Assembly: GCA_001599755.1 (NCBI GenBank)
Contig: BCHX01000004.1
Span: 4,650,001-4,714,000, forward strand
DNA length: 64,000 nucleotides
Source: Gliomastix tumulicola
Lineage: Eukaryota > Ascomycota > Sordariomycetes > Hypocreales > Bionectriaceae
Reading direction: 5' to 3'
Positions 55,584 to 64,000 of the stretch are shown here, one piece after another. Made by a program: the position numbers and the translations under genes. Below the pieces are notes generated by a model. The model was not told the DNA's origin. It saw only the letters and a list, made by a program, of their open reading frames with translations, and did no database searches. Position 1 is the first letter of the stretch, and every line of letters starts with the position of its first letter.

Positions 55584-56408
55584 ATGAAGTCTGTCAATGC
55601 ACCTGGGGCGTGGTCCTTCGAGAAGCTAGTCGAGCAAAAGCCCATGCTTCTCCTCAACCTGTCACGCTACTCAATTTGTTCCGTCGACTCGATTGTTCGC
55701 CGCTCGCCATGGCTCATCGCCACCAAAGAAGGTGGGAAGAAGCTGCCTCTGGAGCTCTGGTACATGATACTAGACGCCGCCCGCGAGCCCACAGAAGAAC
55801 GTGATAAGTTCACGCTGGTTCGGCCGCGCTGCCTGCAGACGAGCAGCGAGAACAGGCGACTCGACGGCCCGGCTCTCGTGTGCGACGAGTACATCCCGCA
55901 GTTCAACTGCAGCCACATCGAGGCTCTCCAAGATGCCCCGAGGGTACTTGACGCGTACGAGAGGTTCCTGGGCAATCCCGATAGCACAGATGAGGAGGTG
56001 CTCGACTGTCCTCAACCGCTGCCCGTCCTCAGCGGCCGGTCCTTCACCATCGACGTGAAGCTCCTTCTCGACGACACGTCGGCACCCTCCTGTCTTTACA
56101 GGCGTATAGCTGTGGCGGATATCATCGCATGGCTGCACAACGGAGAGTGCAGGTTCTGCGGAGGGACCCGATACGTGGCTACGGGACAAGACGGCGCGGG
56201 GCTGGATGCGATGTTCTGCCAGGGCCTCCGGGCTGACTATCAGGTGCCGTGCCCGGTTTGCATTGGCAGGACTGTGACGGCTGATTATGTTGAGGAGATA
56301 TTTGCGCTTGAGTTTCATGAGGGCGACGAGGGAAAACCATGGCTAGAGGCCATTGATGACCTCGACTGGTTGCTTCTGAAGCGCCATAAGAGGCTGGGAT
56401 ACTTGTGA
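55584..56408 (+). CDS. Hypothetical protein with F-box-like helix and C-terminal cysteine pairs
   Basis: ATG 55584 (context ACAATGA) opens a 274-aa intronless frame. Residues 50-65, 'KLPLELWYMILDAAREP', resemble the first helix of F-box/2EXR-like domains (LP.E(L/I)W..I). The middle is acidic. The C-terminal part has 'CRFCGG' and, about 35 residues later, 'CPVC', a CxxC…CxxC arrangement that could bind zinc. No signal peptide is present. I recall similar proteins only as hypothetical in Pezizomycotina; a substrate-receptor role is a guess from the F-box-like helix. Composition and length argue for a real gene. Confidence 0.68.
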   Translation: MKSVNAPGAWSFEKLVEQKPMLLLNLSRYSICSVDSIVRRSPWLIATKEGGKKLPLELWYMILDAAREPTEERDKFTLVRPRCLQTSSENRRLDGPALVCDEYIPQFNCSHIEALQDAPRVLDAYERFLGNPDSTDEEVLDCPQPLPVLSGRSFTIDVKLLLDDTSAPSCLYRRIAVADIIAWLHNGECRFCGGTRYVATGQDGAGLDAMFCQGLRADYQVPCPVCIGRTVTADYVEEIFALEFHEGDEGKPWLEAIDDLDWLLLKRHKRLGYL

Positions 56409-57411
56409 CAGGGGATACTTCATGTACGCAAAGCCTAACAATGAATGGCTCATCTAGCCCTTTACAACATGTTCCCCTACAGCCCGTAGCCTTCCCTAAT
56501 AGAGCAAGAGAATATCGCGTTTGGAACAGTGTATATAGGGAAAACTATTTCCCTTTCTCCGCATCGTTTGGAAGTATGTTGAAACATGCACCCGTAGTAC
56601 CTGGCTACGAGTCCCACTGGCCCTGTAGTTTGGGTGGCTAGTTAGAAAGGCAGTCGAAATTCGACGCCACTAGCTTCCTATAACCTTCGAACTCTATGAG
56701 AAGAGTCACGTGGCTGGTATCACTTATACTTTTGTTCTTTTTTGCTCGGAAGTATAGGCCAGAGAGCATCGTGGCGGGCTGAGGGTGGATGGGGGCCGGG
56801 CTATGGGACGACCCGGACGTCTGCAATTAAGACCGTTGTCGGACATGTCTTGAACCATGTGATTGGCATTTGCGTCTGTTGAAGTATGAGGCAGTTCAGG
56901 TCTCGGGTAACGAGGAGAGATGGGAGAACTTTGGCGCGATACTGGTGGCGCGCCAGAAGGAGCTGGGATATTCTGGTTGACTTGCTTGCCGTAGTCTCGG
57001 GTCCGAGTCTTCCTGCTCCTGTTTTCGAGCCCTAGCCGTCGATCCCTCAGAAGTCGCAGAAGAAGAGGAACTAGCGGATCAGAACGTAGACGAGGTGGTC
57101 GGCCCCTTTGACATGGAGATGGTCTTCTTGCTAGCTAGGGCCATTATTCGCCAGTGTTTGGATTAAATCAAGTTAGTCTAAGGCTATAACAGAGGCAGCT
57201 TGGGAACAACACAGATGCACCTTCAAATCCTCTATTTTCAGTCTAATATTCTTTCTCTATCGCCCATCTCCTACTCACAATTTCCAACCCCAAAGCATCA
57301 TCACGCCACAACTTTCCCTGTCAACATGAAGAAGCCCTGAGCTTGAGCTCCCCCATTGCCGCAACACGATATCTATGCTAATGAAGGGTGCAAAGAAAAG
57401 GCCAGGCAGAT
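56409..57411. other. Intergenic stretch with an orphan C-terminus-like fragment
   Basis: No full gene. On the plus strand, a frame ending at TGA 56980 reads 'NEERWENFGAILVARQKELG' before the stop and looks like the last exon of a lost gene. The rest shows nothing. Confidence 0.35.
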
Positions 57412-58150
57412 TTACCGCCAGGAGCACTGGTAGCAGCTGATCTGGTCATTCAAGTTATCCGCAAGGCGAGGATAAGCGACACGCCCAGAGACGATAAGGT
57501 AAGTGCCGTGGCAGTAGCCACCAAAGTCAGGGCTCCAGTGAGTGTACTGCAAAGATCGCGAGTCAGCATGTATGGCTCTGCAACGCAATGTCTTTGGATG
57601 AGTAGAATAGAAAGTATGCAACTTACGTAGGTGCACTTCTTGTCGTTGTCGTAGCCCTCGACGCTGGAGATGCGGTCGTTCCACTGGAGAGAGAGTTACT
57701 GTTAGTAGGCGGGTAAACGGAGAATTGGCATATCACTAGGGGGAGATGCTACTCACAGCATCGCCAATGTAGTGGCCGAGGTTGTCAATCTCAAAGCGCT
57801 GGTAGTAGCACTGGCCGGCCCAGTCCCAGTGCTCGCAGAAGCGGCCAAAGGAAGGGATCTGGCGCGCATCGAGGTCGGTAACATCCCGAGTCTCGAGAGA
57901 CTCAGACTCATAGCGCGCTTGGGCCTAGTATCATATCATCTTAGTCCCTGAACCGACAAATGGCATCGATCTTCGTTTCGCTGCTCGGTAAAATGTTACT
58001 CACCAGCTCTCGAGCGTCCTCCTCAGAAATGTAGAGGGCAGAGGGGGCATCGCCAGGAGCGCCAGTAACAGAAGGGCTTGGGGCGGTGGGGATGGCCATG
58101 ACCATGGAGGTCAGGGCAAAGGCAGCAGCGGCGAACGAGATGGCAACCAT
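57412..58150 (-). CDS. Secreted beta/gamma-crystallin-like small protein
   Basis: Four exons (58150-58004, 57924-57757, 57683-57627, 57546-57412), all in phase 0, encode 168 aa. Residues 1-19 are a signal peptide (MVAISFAAAAFALTSMVMA). A short acidic pro-like stretch follows to about residue 70. The rest has two repeats of a Greek-key-like pattern: 'FCEHWDWAGQCYYQRFEI' followed by 'WNDRISS', and 'CTYYTHWSPDFGGYCHGTY' followed by 'LNDQISC'. WNDRISS fits the calcium-binding (N/D)(N/D)xx(S/T)S motif of microbial beta/gamma-crystallins; NDQISC is a near match. Aromatic and Gly positions also fit. Six cysteines could form disulfides. It is probably an extracellular protein; role unknown. The gene has unusually many introns for its size, with boundaries at domain edges. 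Confidence 0.78.
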
Positions 58151-59982
58151 TTTGGCGATTGGATGGATGTCAACGACTGTTGATGGTGGTGAGGAGGCGA
58201 TTGAAGTGTTGTGTTGTCTGAAGACCGAAGAGATGAGATGAGTTGAGTGATGATGGTGATGAGAGCAGCTAAAGATTGACGAGGGATCGCTCGTCTTTAT
58301 ACTCGATTTGACAAGTACGACTTTGCAGGCGGAAGAGGCCAAGACACCCGCCCATGACTGAAAAAATGAAGCTATCGTAAGATTCGTGACGGGGGGACAG
58401 TGTCATTCGCGACCTGCAAATTTTCTCGTCGCGCAGAGGATCAATATTACACCAGTTTGGGCATATCGTGAGAATGCTTGGAGTATCATGTAAGTGCTGG
58501 CAAGTGCCGTGATTGGCTGGGCCTCTGCAAGACCCCTTGCATGCGTCTCGCTTGGGTTTATTGACTCAGGGGCTACATGCAAAGCTGTCAGATTACGGGG
58601 CCTCGCATCGGCAAAGCCGAGAGGGGGGGAAATCCCTCCGAGCCCATCAACTCATGTCTTCTTCTGGTAATTAGCTGTCAGAAGCTGAAAGGATGGTGTT
58701 CGTAGAAGGACTTTGGTGTCAGATCAAGTGATTGACGGATCACCACGAAGCCACGATCATGGCTGAGGCTAGGACGAAAAGGCGGGATTGTCCAGCATCT
58801 GCATCCCTGTCAGGCCGAATTGACCCGCCTCTCCGTGCAAATGAGGTAGCATTCCGAGCTCGTCTGCCCTCATTCACATGGACAGGAGAGGGGCGGAGTA
58901 AGACGTCTACTGTAATTTATGCCTAAATACGACGAAGCGCAGCGCGCATCTCAGGTCCGCGGTATGCTTGAGGCCAAGGTTCTCATTCGCAGACTCGGGG
59001 AGGAGCGCTTCATTCCCAGCCCTACCAATGGACATCGGTCCATCGCAGCGAATCAGCGTCCAGGCCGCCTTTCATCCTCCCACATTCCTTTCAGGGCTCA
59101 ACAGGGGTTGCAGAAGTTCGGGGATTTCGGGTAACTCGCCTGGACCAACATTGCAAACTTCACTGTGAAGTTGTTTTATGACTTCAAAGCCCCTGTACGC
59201 TCTGTATGCTATTCCAAGGACATGACATGTCTGTGCTCGGCCGAGTCGCCTGACTTAAAAGAGCCTGGGCTTCCTTGTTGCAACATTTTTCCCCCGTCAG
59301 GGAAGTACGTCGGTCGCAGCTCGGTTCAGCATTGGTTCAGCATTGGTTCTGCATGGCCTTGACTAATAATAATGCTGGGACCGCCAGAAGCCTTGGAACA
59401 TTCATCAAAGTTATGATCCTAGATCGGAAGGGCTGCATTTATCTGAAAACAGATTTGTAAGACTGTGCATCCGCGGAACAGAGGCATGCCAACATCATGA
59501 AGCTATCACGGCCGCTGGCCCCGGAGTTTCGGGGCGACGGAGTTACGGAGTTTTAGACATGGTGATTGGCGAGGAGCAGTGCTGGAGTCTGTTCCCCAGG
59601 CCGTTCTGTATCCGCGATACCGAGGTGCTTTCCGGGGTCCTCATTGTCCGTCCCATCCCCCTCTCCGCGCCTCCGCGTTTCCGTTATCTTGCAAGATTGA
59701 CATGATGAGGAGCATATCTTGTGCTATTGAGTGACGATGACGTCACTAAGGAATCTCGGACAACGGTAAATGTCCGCAAGACATCAACTCAATTCAGTTA
59801 GCAGTATATATGTCCAGGCATGCCGCTCCAAAGGGATGATAATCAATCAGAAGCACATCGCATTCACCATCATCATCATCATCATCCGTCCTCATCTGTA
59901 AAGCCACTGCCTAGGCTCATTCTTGCTACTCTTAAGATCAATCACGACCAGAGCCTGGAACGATATTTAAACTACCATCATC
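58151..59982. other. Intergenic stretch
   Basis: About 1.8 kb with no supported gene. It contains tandem GGTTCAGCATT words at 59322-59347 (…GGTTCAGCATTGGTTCAGCATTGG…) and a (CAT)n patch at 59862-59885 just before the GFA gene. Confidence 0.45.
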
Positions 59983-60588
59983 ATGTCGGACAGTCAAATC
60001 CGGCTTGCTGGTAGCGCCGAGGATGGTTGGTCGACAGAGACCGAGGCGACTGCCACCTGTTTCTGCGGCGCTGTGCAGCTTTCTTTCGTAAGTCAGATGG
60101 AATGAATGAATCCCTCGGTCATTCAACTCGAACGGCAATGCCAGTGCTGACCATTTACTTACTTACCCCAGCCCACCGAGAAACCCGGCCTCCTCAACAG
60201 CTTCGTCTGCAACTGCAACGACTGCCGCAAGATCACCGCCTCCATGTTCGCCTCCAACATCACCGTCGACGACCGCTACCTCAAGCACCTGCGTGGTCAG
60301 GAGAACCTCAAGACGTTTGGCCAGAGCAAGACCATCGGCTCGGGGAAGAAGATGACCAACTATTTCTGCAGCACCTGCGGCACGCTCATGTACCGCGTCG
60401 GCGAGGCCTTTCCTGGACTGAGCATCCTGCGCATCGGCACGGTGGACGACTTTTCTCTCCATGAGACTAAGCTAAAGCCTCGGGTTGAGCAGTACACCAA
60501 GGACCGGGTGGCGTGGTTTACTGGTGTGGAAGGCGCGAAGAAAGCGGAGGGAATGATGTCTACTAGCAGGACTGGGTCTAGGATATAG
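59983..60588 (+). CDS. GFA/CENP-V-family zinc protein
   Basis: Two exons, 59983-60087 and 60172-60588, join in phase 0 for 173 aa. The zinc-binding cysteines of the GFA (glutathione-dependent formaldehyde-activating)/CENP-V fold are all present: C26-x-C28 in 'ATCFCGAVQL', C48-x-C50-xx-C53 in 'FVCNCNDCRK', and C101-xx-C104 in 'YFCSTCGTLMYR'. The family's 'GxGKKMTNYFC' and 'RIGTVDD' blocks follow in order. Bacterial Gfa makes S-hydroxymethylglutathione. Most fungal members have no shown activity and some lie in metabolite gene clusters. Cytosolic, no signal peptide. The exon boundary right after the first Cys pair is common in fungal members. Confidence 0.9.
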
Positions 60589-60881
60589 AAGGGAGTAACC
60601 GGGATGGGAGGGGGGGATGTAAGTAAGTAGTAAGAGACCTATGAGGCTTTAGGGAAATAATCGCCAAGGTATTATTATTATAACTGAAACTTATTCCCTG
60701 ACATCTATTTAAATTTTCATGCTGCTAATGAGGATGTATTTGTGCCGAAGAATAGCTACTATAGGCAGTACTACGACATGAAAGAGCGTGATTTGATCTT
60801 TACCGAATCACCACTGGTCCTCCCCTCCGGAGTACCGTTGTGAAGCATGCTGGGAATCTCATTCGTCGTATTTGGAATCTA

Positions 60882-61346
60882 TCATGAGGTCAACTTCTGA
60901 CTAGCTCTGCCAACAATGGCGATCAGTCTGTCCGCGGTTGCCTTGCTGTCGAGAAACTCCACCGTCTTGACCACCTTGTCTCCTCCCTCATTCATGTAGA
61001 GTAGGAACATGTACTCTCCAGTATACTCCCAATCCTCCTTAGGAGAGCCCTCATCCTTCAGCTCATCGTGAACGGAAGCTTGCCCTGTTGTCCAAACAGT
61101 GACAACACGACGGCTCTCGCTGTCGATGGACTCTTTAATCGTCATAGGGTACGTCTTGATGATTCGTTTCAGTCCTAGGACAAAATCGATGAGGCCTTTT
61201 TTGTCGAAAGGGCCTTGGTTGGGAATTGAGCTGGGGGCGTATTGGTGAGTGTAGTCGTCTGCTAAGACAGTCTCAAGGATTCCCTCGTCCAAGTTGGTGA
61301 AGTGGCTAATGAATGTCTCCGCCGTCTGAAGTCGTATAGCTGCCAT
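60882..61346 (-). CDS. SnoaL/NTF2-like small protein
   Basis: A 154-aa intronless frame. The pattern 'ETFISHFTNLDEGILETVLA' then 'DDYTHQYAPSSI' fits the N-terminal helix and loop of NTF2-like/SnoaL folds. Next come 'KGLIDFVLGLKRIIKTYPMT' and a strand run 'RRVVTVWTTGQASVHDEL', 'WEYTGEYMFLLYMNEGGDKV' and 'KTVEFLDS'. This layout is common in fungal biosynthetic gene clusters, where members act as cyclases, isomerases or dehydratases, but many are uncharacterised. No signal peptide. It lies about 530 bp downstream of the NRPS-like gene on the same strand, so the two may be co-regulated, which would fit a pathway role. Confidence 0.72.
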   Translation of the reverse strand: MAAIRLQTAETFISHFTNLDEGILETVLADDYTHQYAPSSIPNQGPFDKKGLIDFVLGLKRIIKTYPMTIKESIDSESRRVVTVWTTGQASVHDELKDEGSPKEDWEYTGEYMFLLYMNEGGDKVVKTVEFLDSKATADRLIAIVGRASQKLTS

Positions 61347-61874
61347 GATCGTAAGGTTGGCTTGAACTTTTGGATCTGAGAATGTATAGAGAACAAGATT
61401 TATCGTTCAGGGTGAAGTGGGTGAGATGATTCTTTTGCTTGAGACAGCATCGTCAAGGAGAGTCGCCTTTATATGCTAGTTCTAGGACAGTCGCTATTGC
61501 ATCTGGCTTCTCATCATCTTACGGTGCAGATGTTAAACCCGACCCCGATCCTGGACCGGAGTCGGAACTCGGACATTCGTGTTTCACGGAGTTAACAGTC
61601 TGACATGTTCTCAACACTCATCCAGCTCAATCCTTGTCGTTCGGTATGTCCTAGCTACTTGAGACTCTTGTCAGCGAGGGCTTAGAGTGTATTCGTCAGC
61701 GGATAAGCCAGGAGCATTCTCGGCCAGAGACGTTGCTCCATAACATGACACAACTAAAATCCAGCCGTCTGATCGAAACTCTGTGCCAGTCTAACGGATC
61801 TCAACATTTTGCTGCTACAATAATGACCCAAGGCCCTAAAGATATCCTATCCCGTGATCTCACGGTTTTGCCTT
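61347..61874. promoter_or_regulatory. Upstream region of the SnoaL-like gene and 3' flank of the NRPS-like gene
   Basis: Intergenic, without coding frames. AT-rich element CATATAAAGGCG on the minus strand (rc of about 61466-61477) could serve as a TATA box for the SnoaL-like gene, about 120 nt upstream of its ATG. Confidence 0.4.
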
Positions 61875-64000
61875 TCATGCCTGCTTGAACGCAGAAGATC
61901 GCTTTACGACCTTGCCCTCGACGGGTACGTAGTTCTTTAGAGTCCGTTGTAGGTACCCAATCCTGTTTAGATATCTTACATTCTCGATAACAGCATCTTC
62001 CAAGTATGATGTGATCTCTTCCTCGGGAGCATTTGTCCCATCGTCTGGTCGGTGGATACCGAGAGATATGAGGAACTGCTGGATTGAGAACAATGGATGT
62101 CCTTCACCTCCATTCTCGAGCTTCTCCGTGGCTTGTCGGATCCAGTCGTCCCAAGCTATAGGTGCCAATGCTGTGTCGAGCTGTGCGTTGACGAGTTCCC
62201 AGAATCTCATCGTCGGCACACCGATAACCATGTCTTCGTAGGCTCCTCGCGGCTCGTGCGAGTCCGCAAATATCTTGTTGATGATAGTCCCAGCCACAGT
62301 TGCTGTATCGGAGACAAGCATCCACTGGTCCAGCTCACTCGTGGGATACACTCCCATGGACACCGCACCAGCGACCACACGCCAGAGGTAGTCGTCTGTG
62401 TTTGCGACGCTGTTGCTAGCCTTTGAGCCGATGATACGTCCGGGCTTCACCACGGCGACGCGGTTTTGGGACGGGGGGAGTCGATCAATGACGGTTCTGA
62501 TGACGATGTCGCAGACAAACTTCGTCTGAATATAGCCGTTGGCACTCTTCATGGCGTTCACAAGCCCATCCTCGAGGTAGTTCGTATAGCTAGCGAAGCT
62601 CCCTCCGCCAGAGACGAAGACGAATCTCGGAAGGGCTGGAGATGTCATAGTGGCTTCCAAGAGCGCCACGACTGAACCAACATTGATCTGTCGCATTGAG
62701 TGATAGTCTAGGTTCCAGTTGACGGAGGCTCCGTTGTGAATAACGGCGTCGATATTTCCCTCATCAGCCTGCCCGCAGACTCTGCTCCACTGGTTGTCCG
62801 TAAGACCGATGCGGTCCTTCTGTAGGTCCCCCGGCCAGATTTCGAGTTTTTGTTCATGCCGTTGAGACCACCATCCTCCGAGCTCAGCAGCATCCTTGAT
62901 ACGGGATAGACCATGCGTGAGCGACATGGCGCGCACATGCGCAATGACAGTGCCGACTTTTGGATCATCGAGGAGCTTTCTGAGAATCTCAGCACCCAGA
63001 TACCCGCTAGCTCCTGTGACGAGGACAGTAATACTCCTTGACACCTTGGATACCGGAACAGCGGGCGTCTCGAGGAGGCGAAGGAGTCGAGGCTCTAGAG
63101 AACTTGTGATGATTTGCGTCTCGCTGACAATATCCAACGTCTGGCCACCAGATGCCTCACTGTTACCATCGATCAAGCCCGCCATAGCTGAGATGGTAGA
63201 ATGAGTCTCGCCAAGCACTCGAGCGTCGTACTTGTCCCGGAATTGCTGCTCTACACGCTTGACCAGCCTGATGATGGCAATTGAATCTCCTCCGACGTGG
63301 TAGAACCCATGGTGGGTTCCAATGGTATCTTTGGGCACGTTGAGTATGTCGGCCCAGATTTCTTGGAGAAGCTCTTCGGTCCTGGTCTGTGGTGCGCGTC
63401 GACTACGGACGTTATCGAGACAGAATGAATTGAGGTCTTCTGATGTGAGAGCCGCTGCGCTTGTCTTGAGAGCCGACCGATCTAGCTTCGTCGATGCCTT
63501 GATGATAGGTAGTCGATTGCAGGGAATGAAAAGGGAAGGGATCACGTGTCGTGGTAGGACTGAGTGCAAGTCGTTAATGATACCCTTCAGCTTTGTTCGT
63601 AGATGTTGATCCAAGGGGATGAACTTGCGACCGAACAATGGTATCACGTCGCGATATGTGGCAAGTTCGAAGAACATCACAAGTTGGCCGCTTTCATCCC
63701 TTCGAATAAGATCCGCGACAACTTGGACATCGCCTGCGCCAATCTCAGCCAAACAGGCGCGGAAATGGTGCTCGACTTCACCCAGCTCGACACGCATACC
63801 ACGGATCTTGACTTGTGTGTCCTTTCGCCCACAGAACTCCATTGTACCATCTGCGTTGTAGCGGCATAGATCGCCTGACTTGAAGAGCCGGCCCCAGTGC
63901 GGTGGTGTTGCAGTCGGTGCTGACCAACCTGCTTGAGACACAGGAAAGACTGCCTTCGAAGTCTTCTCAGCGTCGTCAAGGTACTCCCTTAGGACCGTCG
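61875..64000 (-). CDS. NRPS-like A-T-R reductase, C-terminal part (partial at right edge)
   Basis: A continuous frame of about 707 residues enters from the right edge. First comes the C-terminal end of an adenylation domain: A7 'GRLFKSGDLCRYNADG', A8 'GRKDTQVKIRGMRVELGEVE' and A10 'STKLDR' with the catalytic-type Lys. Then a carrier (T) domain with 'GFYHVGGDSIAIIRLV', whose Ser would carry phosphopantetheine. Last is a thioester reductase domain: 'ITVLVTGASGYLGAEILRKL' is the NAD(P)H-binding Rossmann start, and 'GYIQTKFVCD' carries the YxxxK catalytic pair. No condensation domain is visible. A-T-R enzymes activate a carboxylic or amino acid and release it as an aldehyde or alcohol; Lys2-type aminoadipate reductases share the layout, but the A-domain code is outside the window. 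Probable secondary-metabolite enzyme. Confidence 0.92.
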   Translation of the reverse strand, partial: TVLREYLDDAEKTSKAVFPVSQAGWSAPTATPPHWGRLFKSGDLCRYNADGTMEFCGRKDTQVKIRGMRVELGEVEHHFRACLAEIGAGDVQVVADLIRRDESGQLVMFFELATYRDVIPLFGRKFIPLDQHLRTKLKGIINDLHSVLPRHVIPSLFIPCNRLPIIKASTKLDRSALKTSAAALTSEDLNSFCLDNVRSRRAPQTRTEELLQEIWADILNVPKDTIGTHHGFYHVGGDSIAIIRLVKRVEQQFRDKYDARVLGETHSTISAMAGLIDGNSEASGGQTLDIVSETQIITSSLEPRLLRLLETPAVPVSKVSRSITVLVTGASGYLGAEILRKLLDDPKVGTVIAHVRAMSLTHGLSRIKDAAELGGWWSQRHEQKLEIWPGDLQKDRIGLTDNQWSRVCGQADEGNIDAVIHNGASVNWNLDYHSMRQINVGSVVALLEATMTSPALPRFVFVSGGGSFASYTNYLEDGLVNAMKSANGYIQTKFVCDIVIRTVIDRLPPSQNRVAVVKPGRIIGSKASNSVANTDDYLWRVVAGAVSMGVYPTSELDQWMLVSDTATVAGTIINKIFADSHEPRGAYEDMVIGVPTMRFWELVNAQLDTALAPIAWDDWIRQATEKLENGGEGHPLFSIQQFLISLGIHRPDDGTNAPEEEITSYLEDAVIENVRYLNRIGYLQRTLKNYVPVEGKVVKRSSAFKQA

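Noticed and set aside
1..64000. CRISPR arrays, bacterial operons, Shine-Dalgarno sites, riboswitches
   Set aside because: The sequence is eukaryotic (spliceosomal introns, fungal families); no regularly spaced repeats were seen.

Overview
This window is genomic DNA of a filamentous ascomycete (Pezizomycotina, most likely Sordariomycetes; I cannot name the species). The evidence is short GT-AG introns of about 50-150 bp with CTAAC/CTGAC-type branch sites, GC-rich codon use, and fungus-specific families: AA9 LPMO, DUF3176, DUF6594, a Pin4/Cip2-type RRM-R3H protein, WSC, a CBM21 PP1-targeting protein, Hsp30, and an A-T-R NRPS-like reductase. I found no rRNA, tRNA, CRISPR array or intact transposon.

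Left arm (1-18.7 kb) is gene-rich. It holds the 5' part of a GH31 glycosidase (-), divergent from a Dal5-type MFS transporter (+), and a short 2EXR/F-box-like remnant. Next come a DUF6594 membrane protein (-), a four-exon retropepsin-fold protein with disordered flanks (+), a secreted AA9 LPMO (-), an MDR oxidoreductase (-), and the RRM-R3H RNA-binding protein (-). Most of these had to be assembled across introns, and the exon junctions I give keep the reading frame.

Middle (18.7-42.4 kb) is about 23 kb without a gene I can support. It holds microsatellites, a 35-T tract, a patch of undetermined bases, and scattered short stretches that read like protein in shifting frames. A run of these with intron-like signals at 24.6-26.6 kb looks like a decayed spliced gene.

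Right arm (42.4-64 kb) is again coding. It holds a DUF3176 membrane protein (+), a probable single-pass membrane protein (-), and Hsp30 (-) divergent from a CBM21 glycogen/PP1-targeting protein (+). A small basic hypothetical (+) and a large multi-pass membrane protein (-) follow. Then come a secreted WSC protein (-) divergent from a hypothetical Cys-containing protein (+), a secreted beta/gamma-crystallin-like protein (-), a GFA/CENP-V-family zinc protein (+), a SnoaL/NTF2-like protein (-), and the C-terminal A-T-R part of an NRPS-like reductase (-) running off the right end. The last two or three may be the edge of a small metabolite cluster. The 42-54 kb stretch is notably rich in membrane proteins with large ectodomains, and the 54-58 kb stretch in small secreted proteins.
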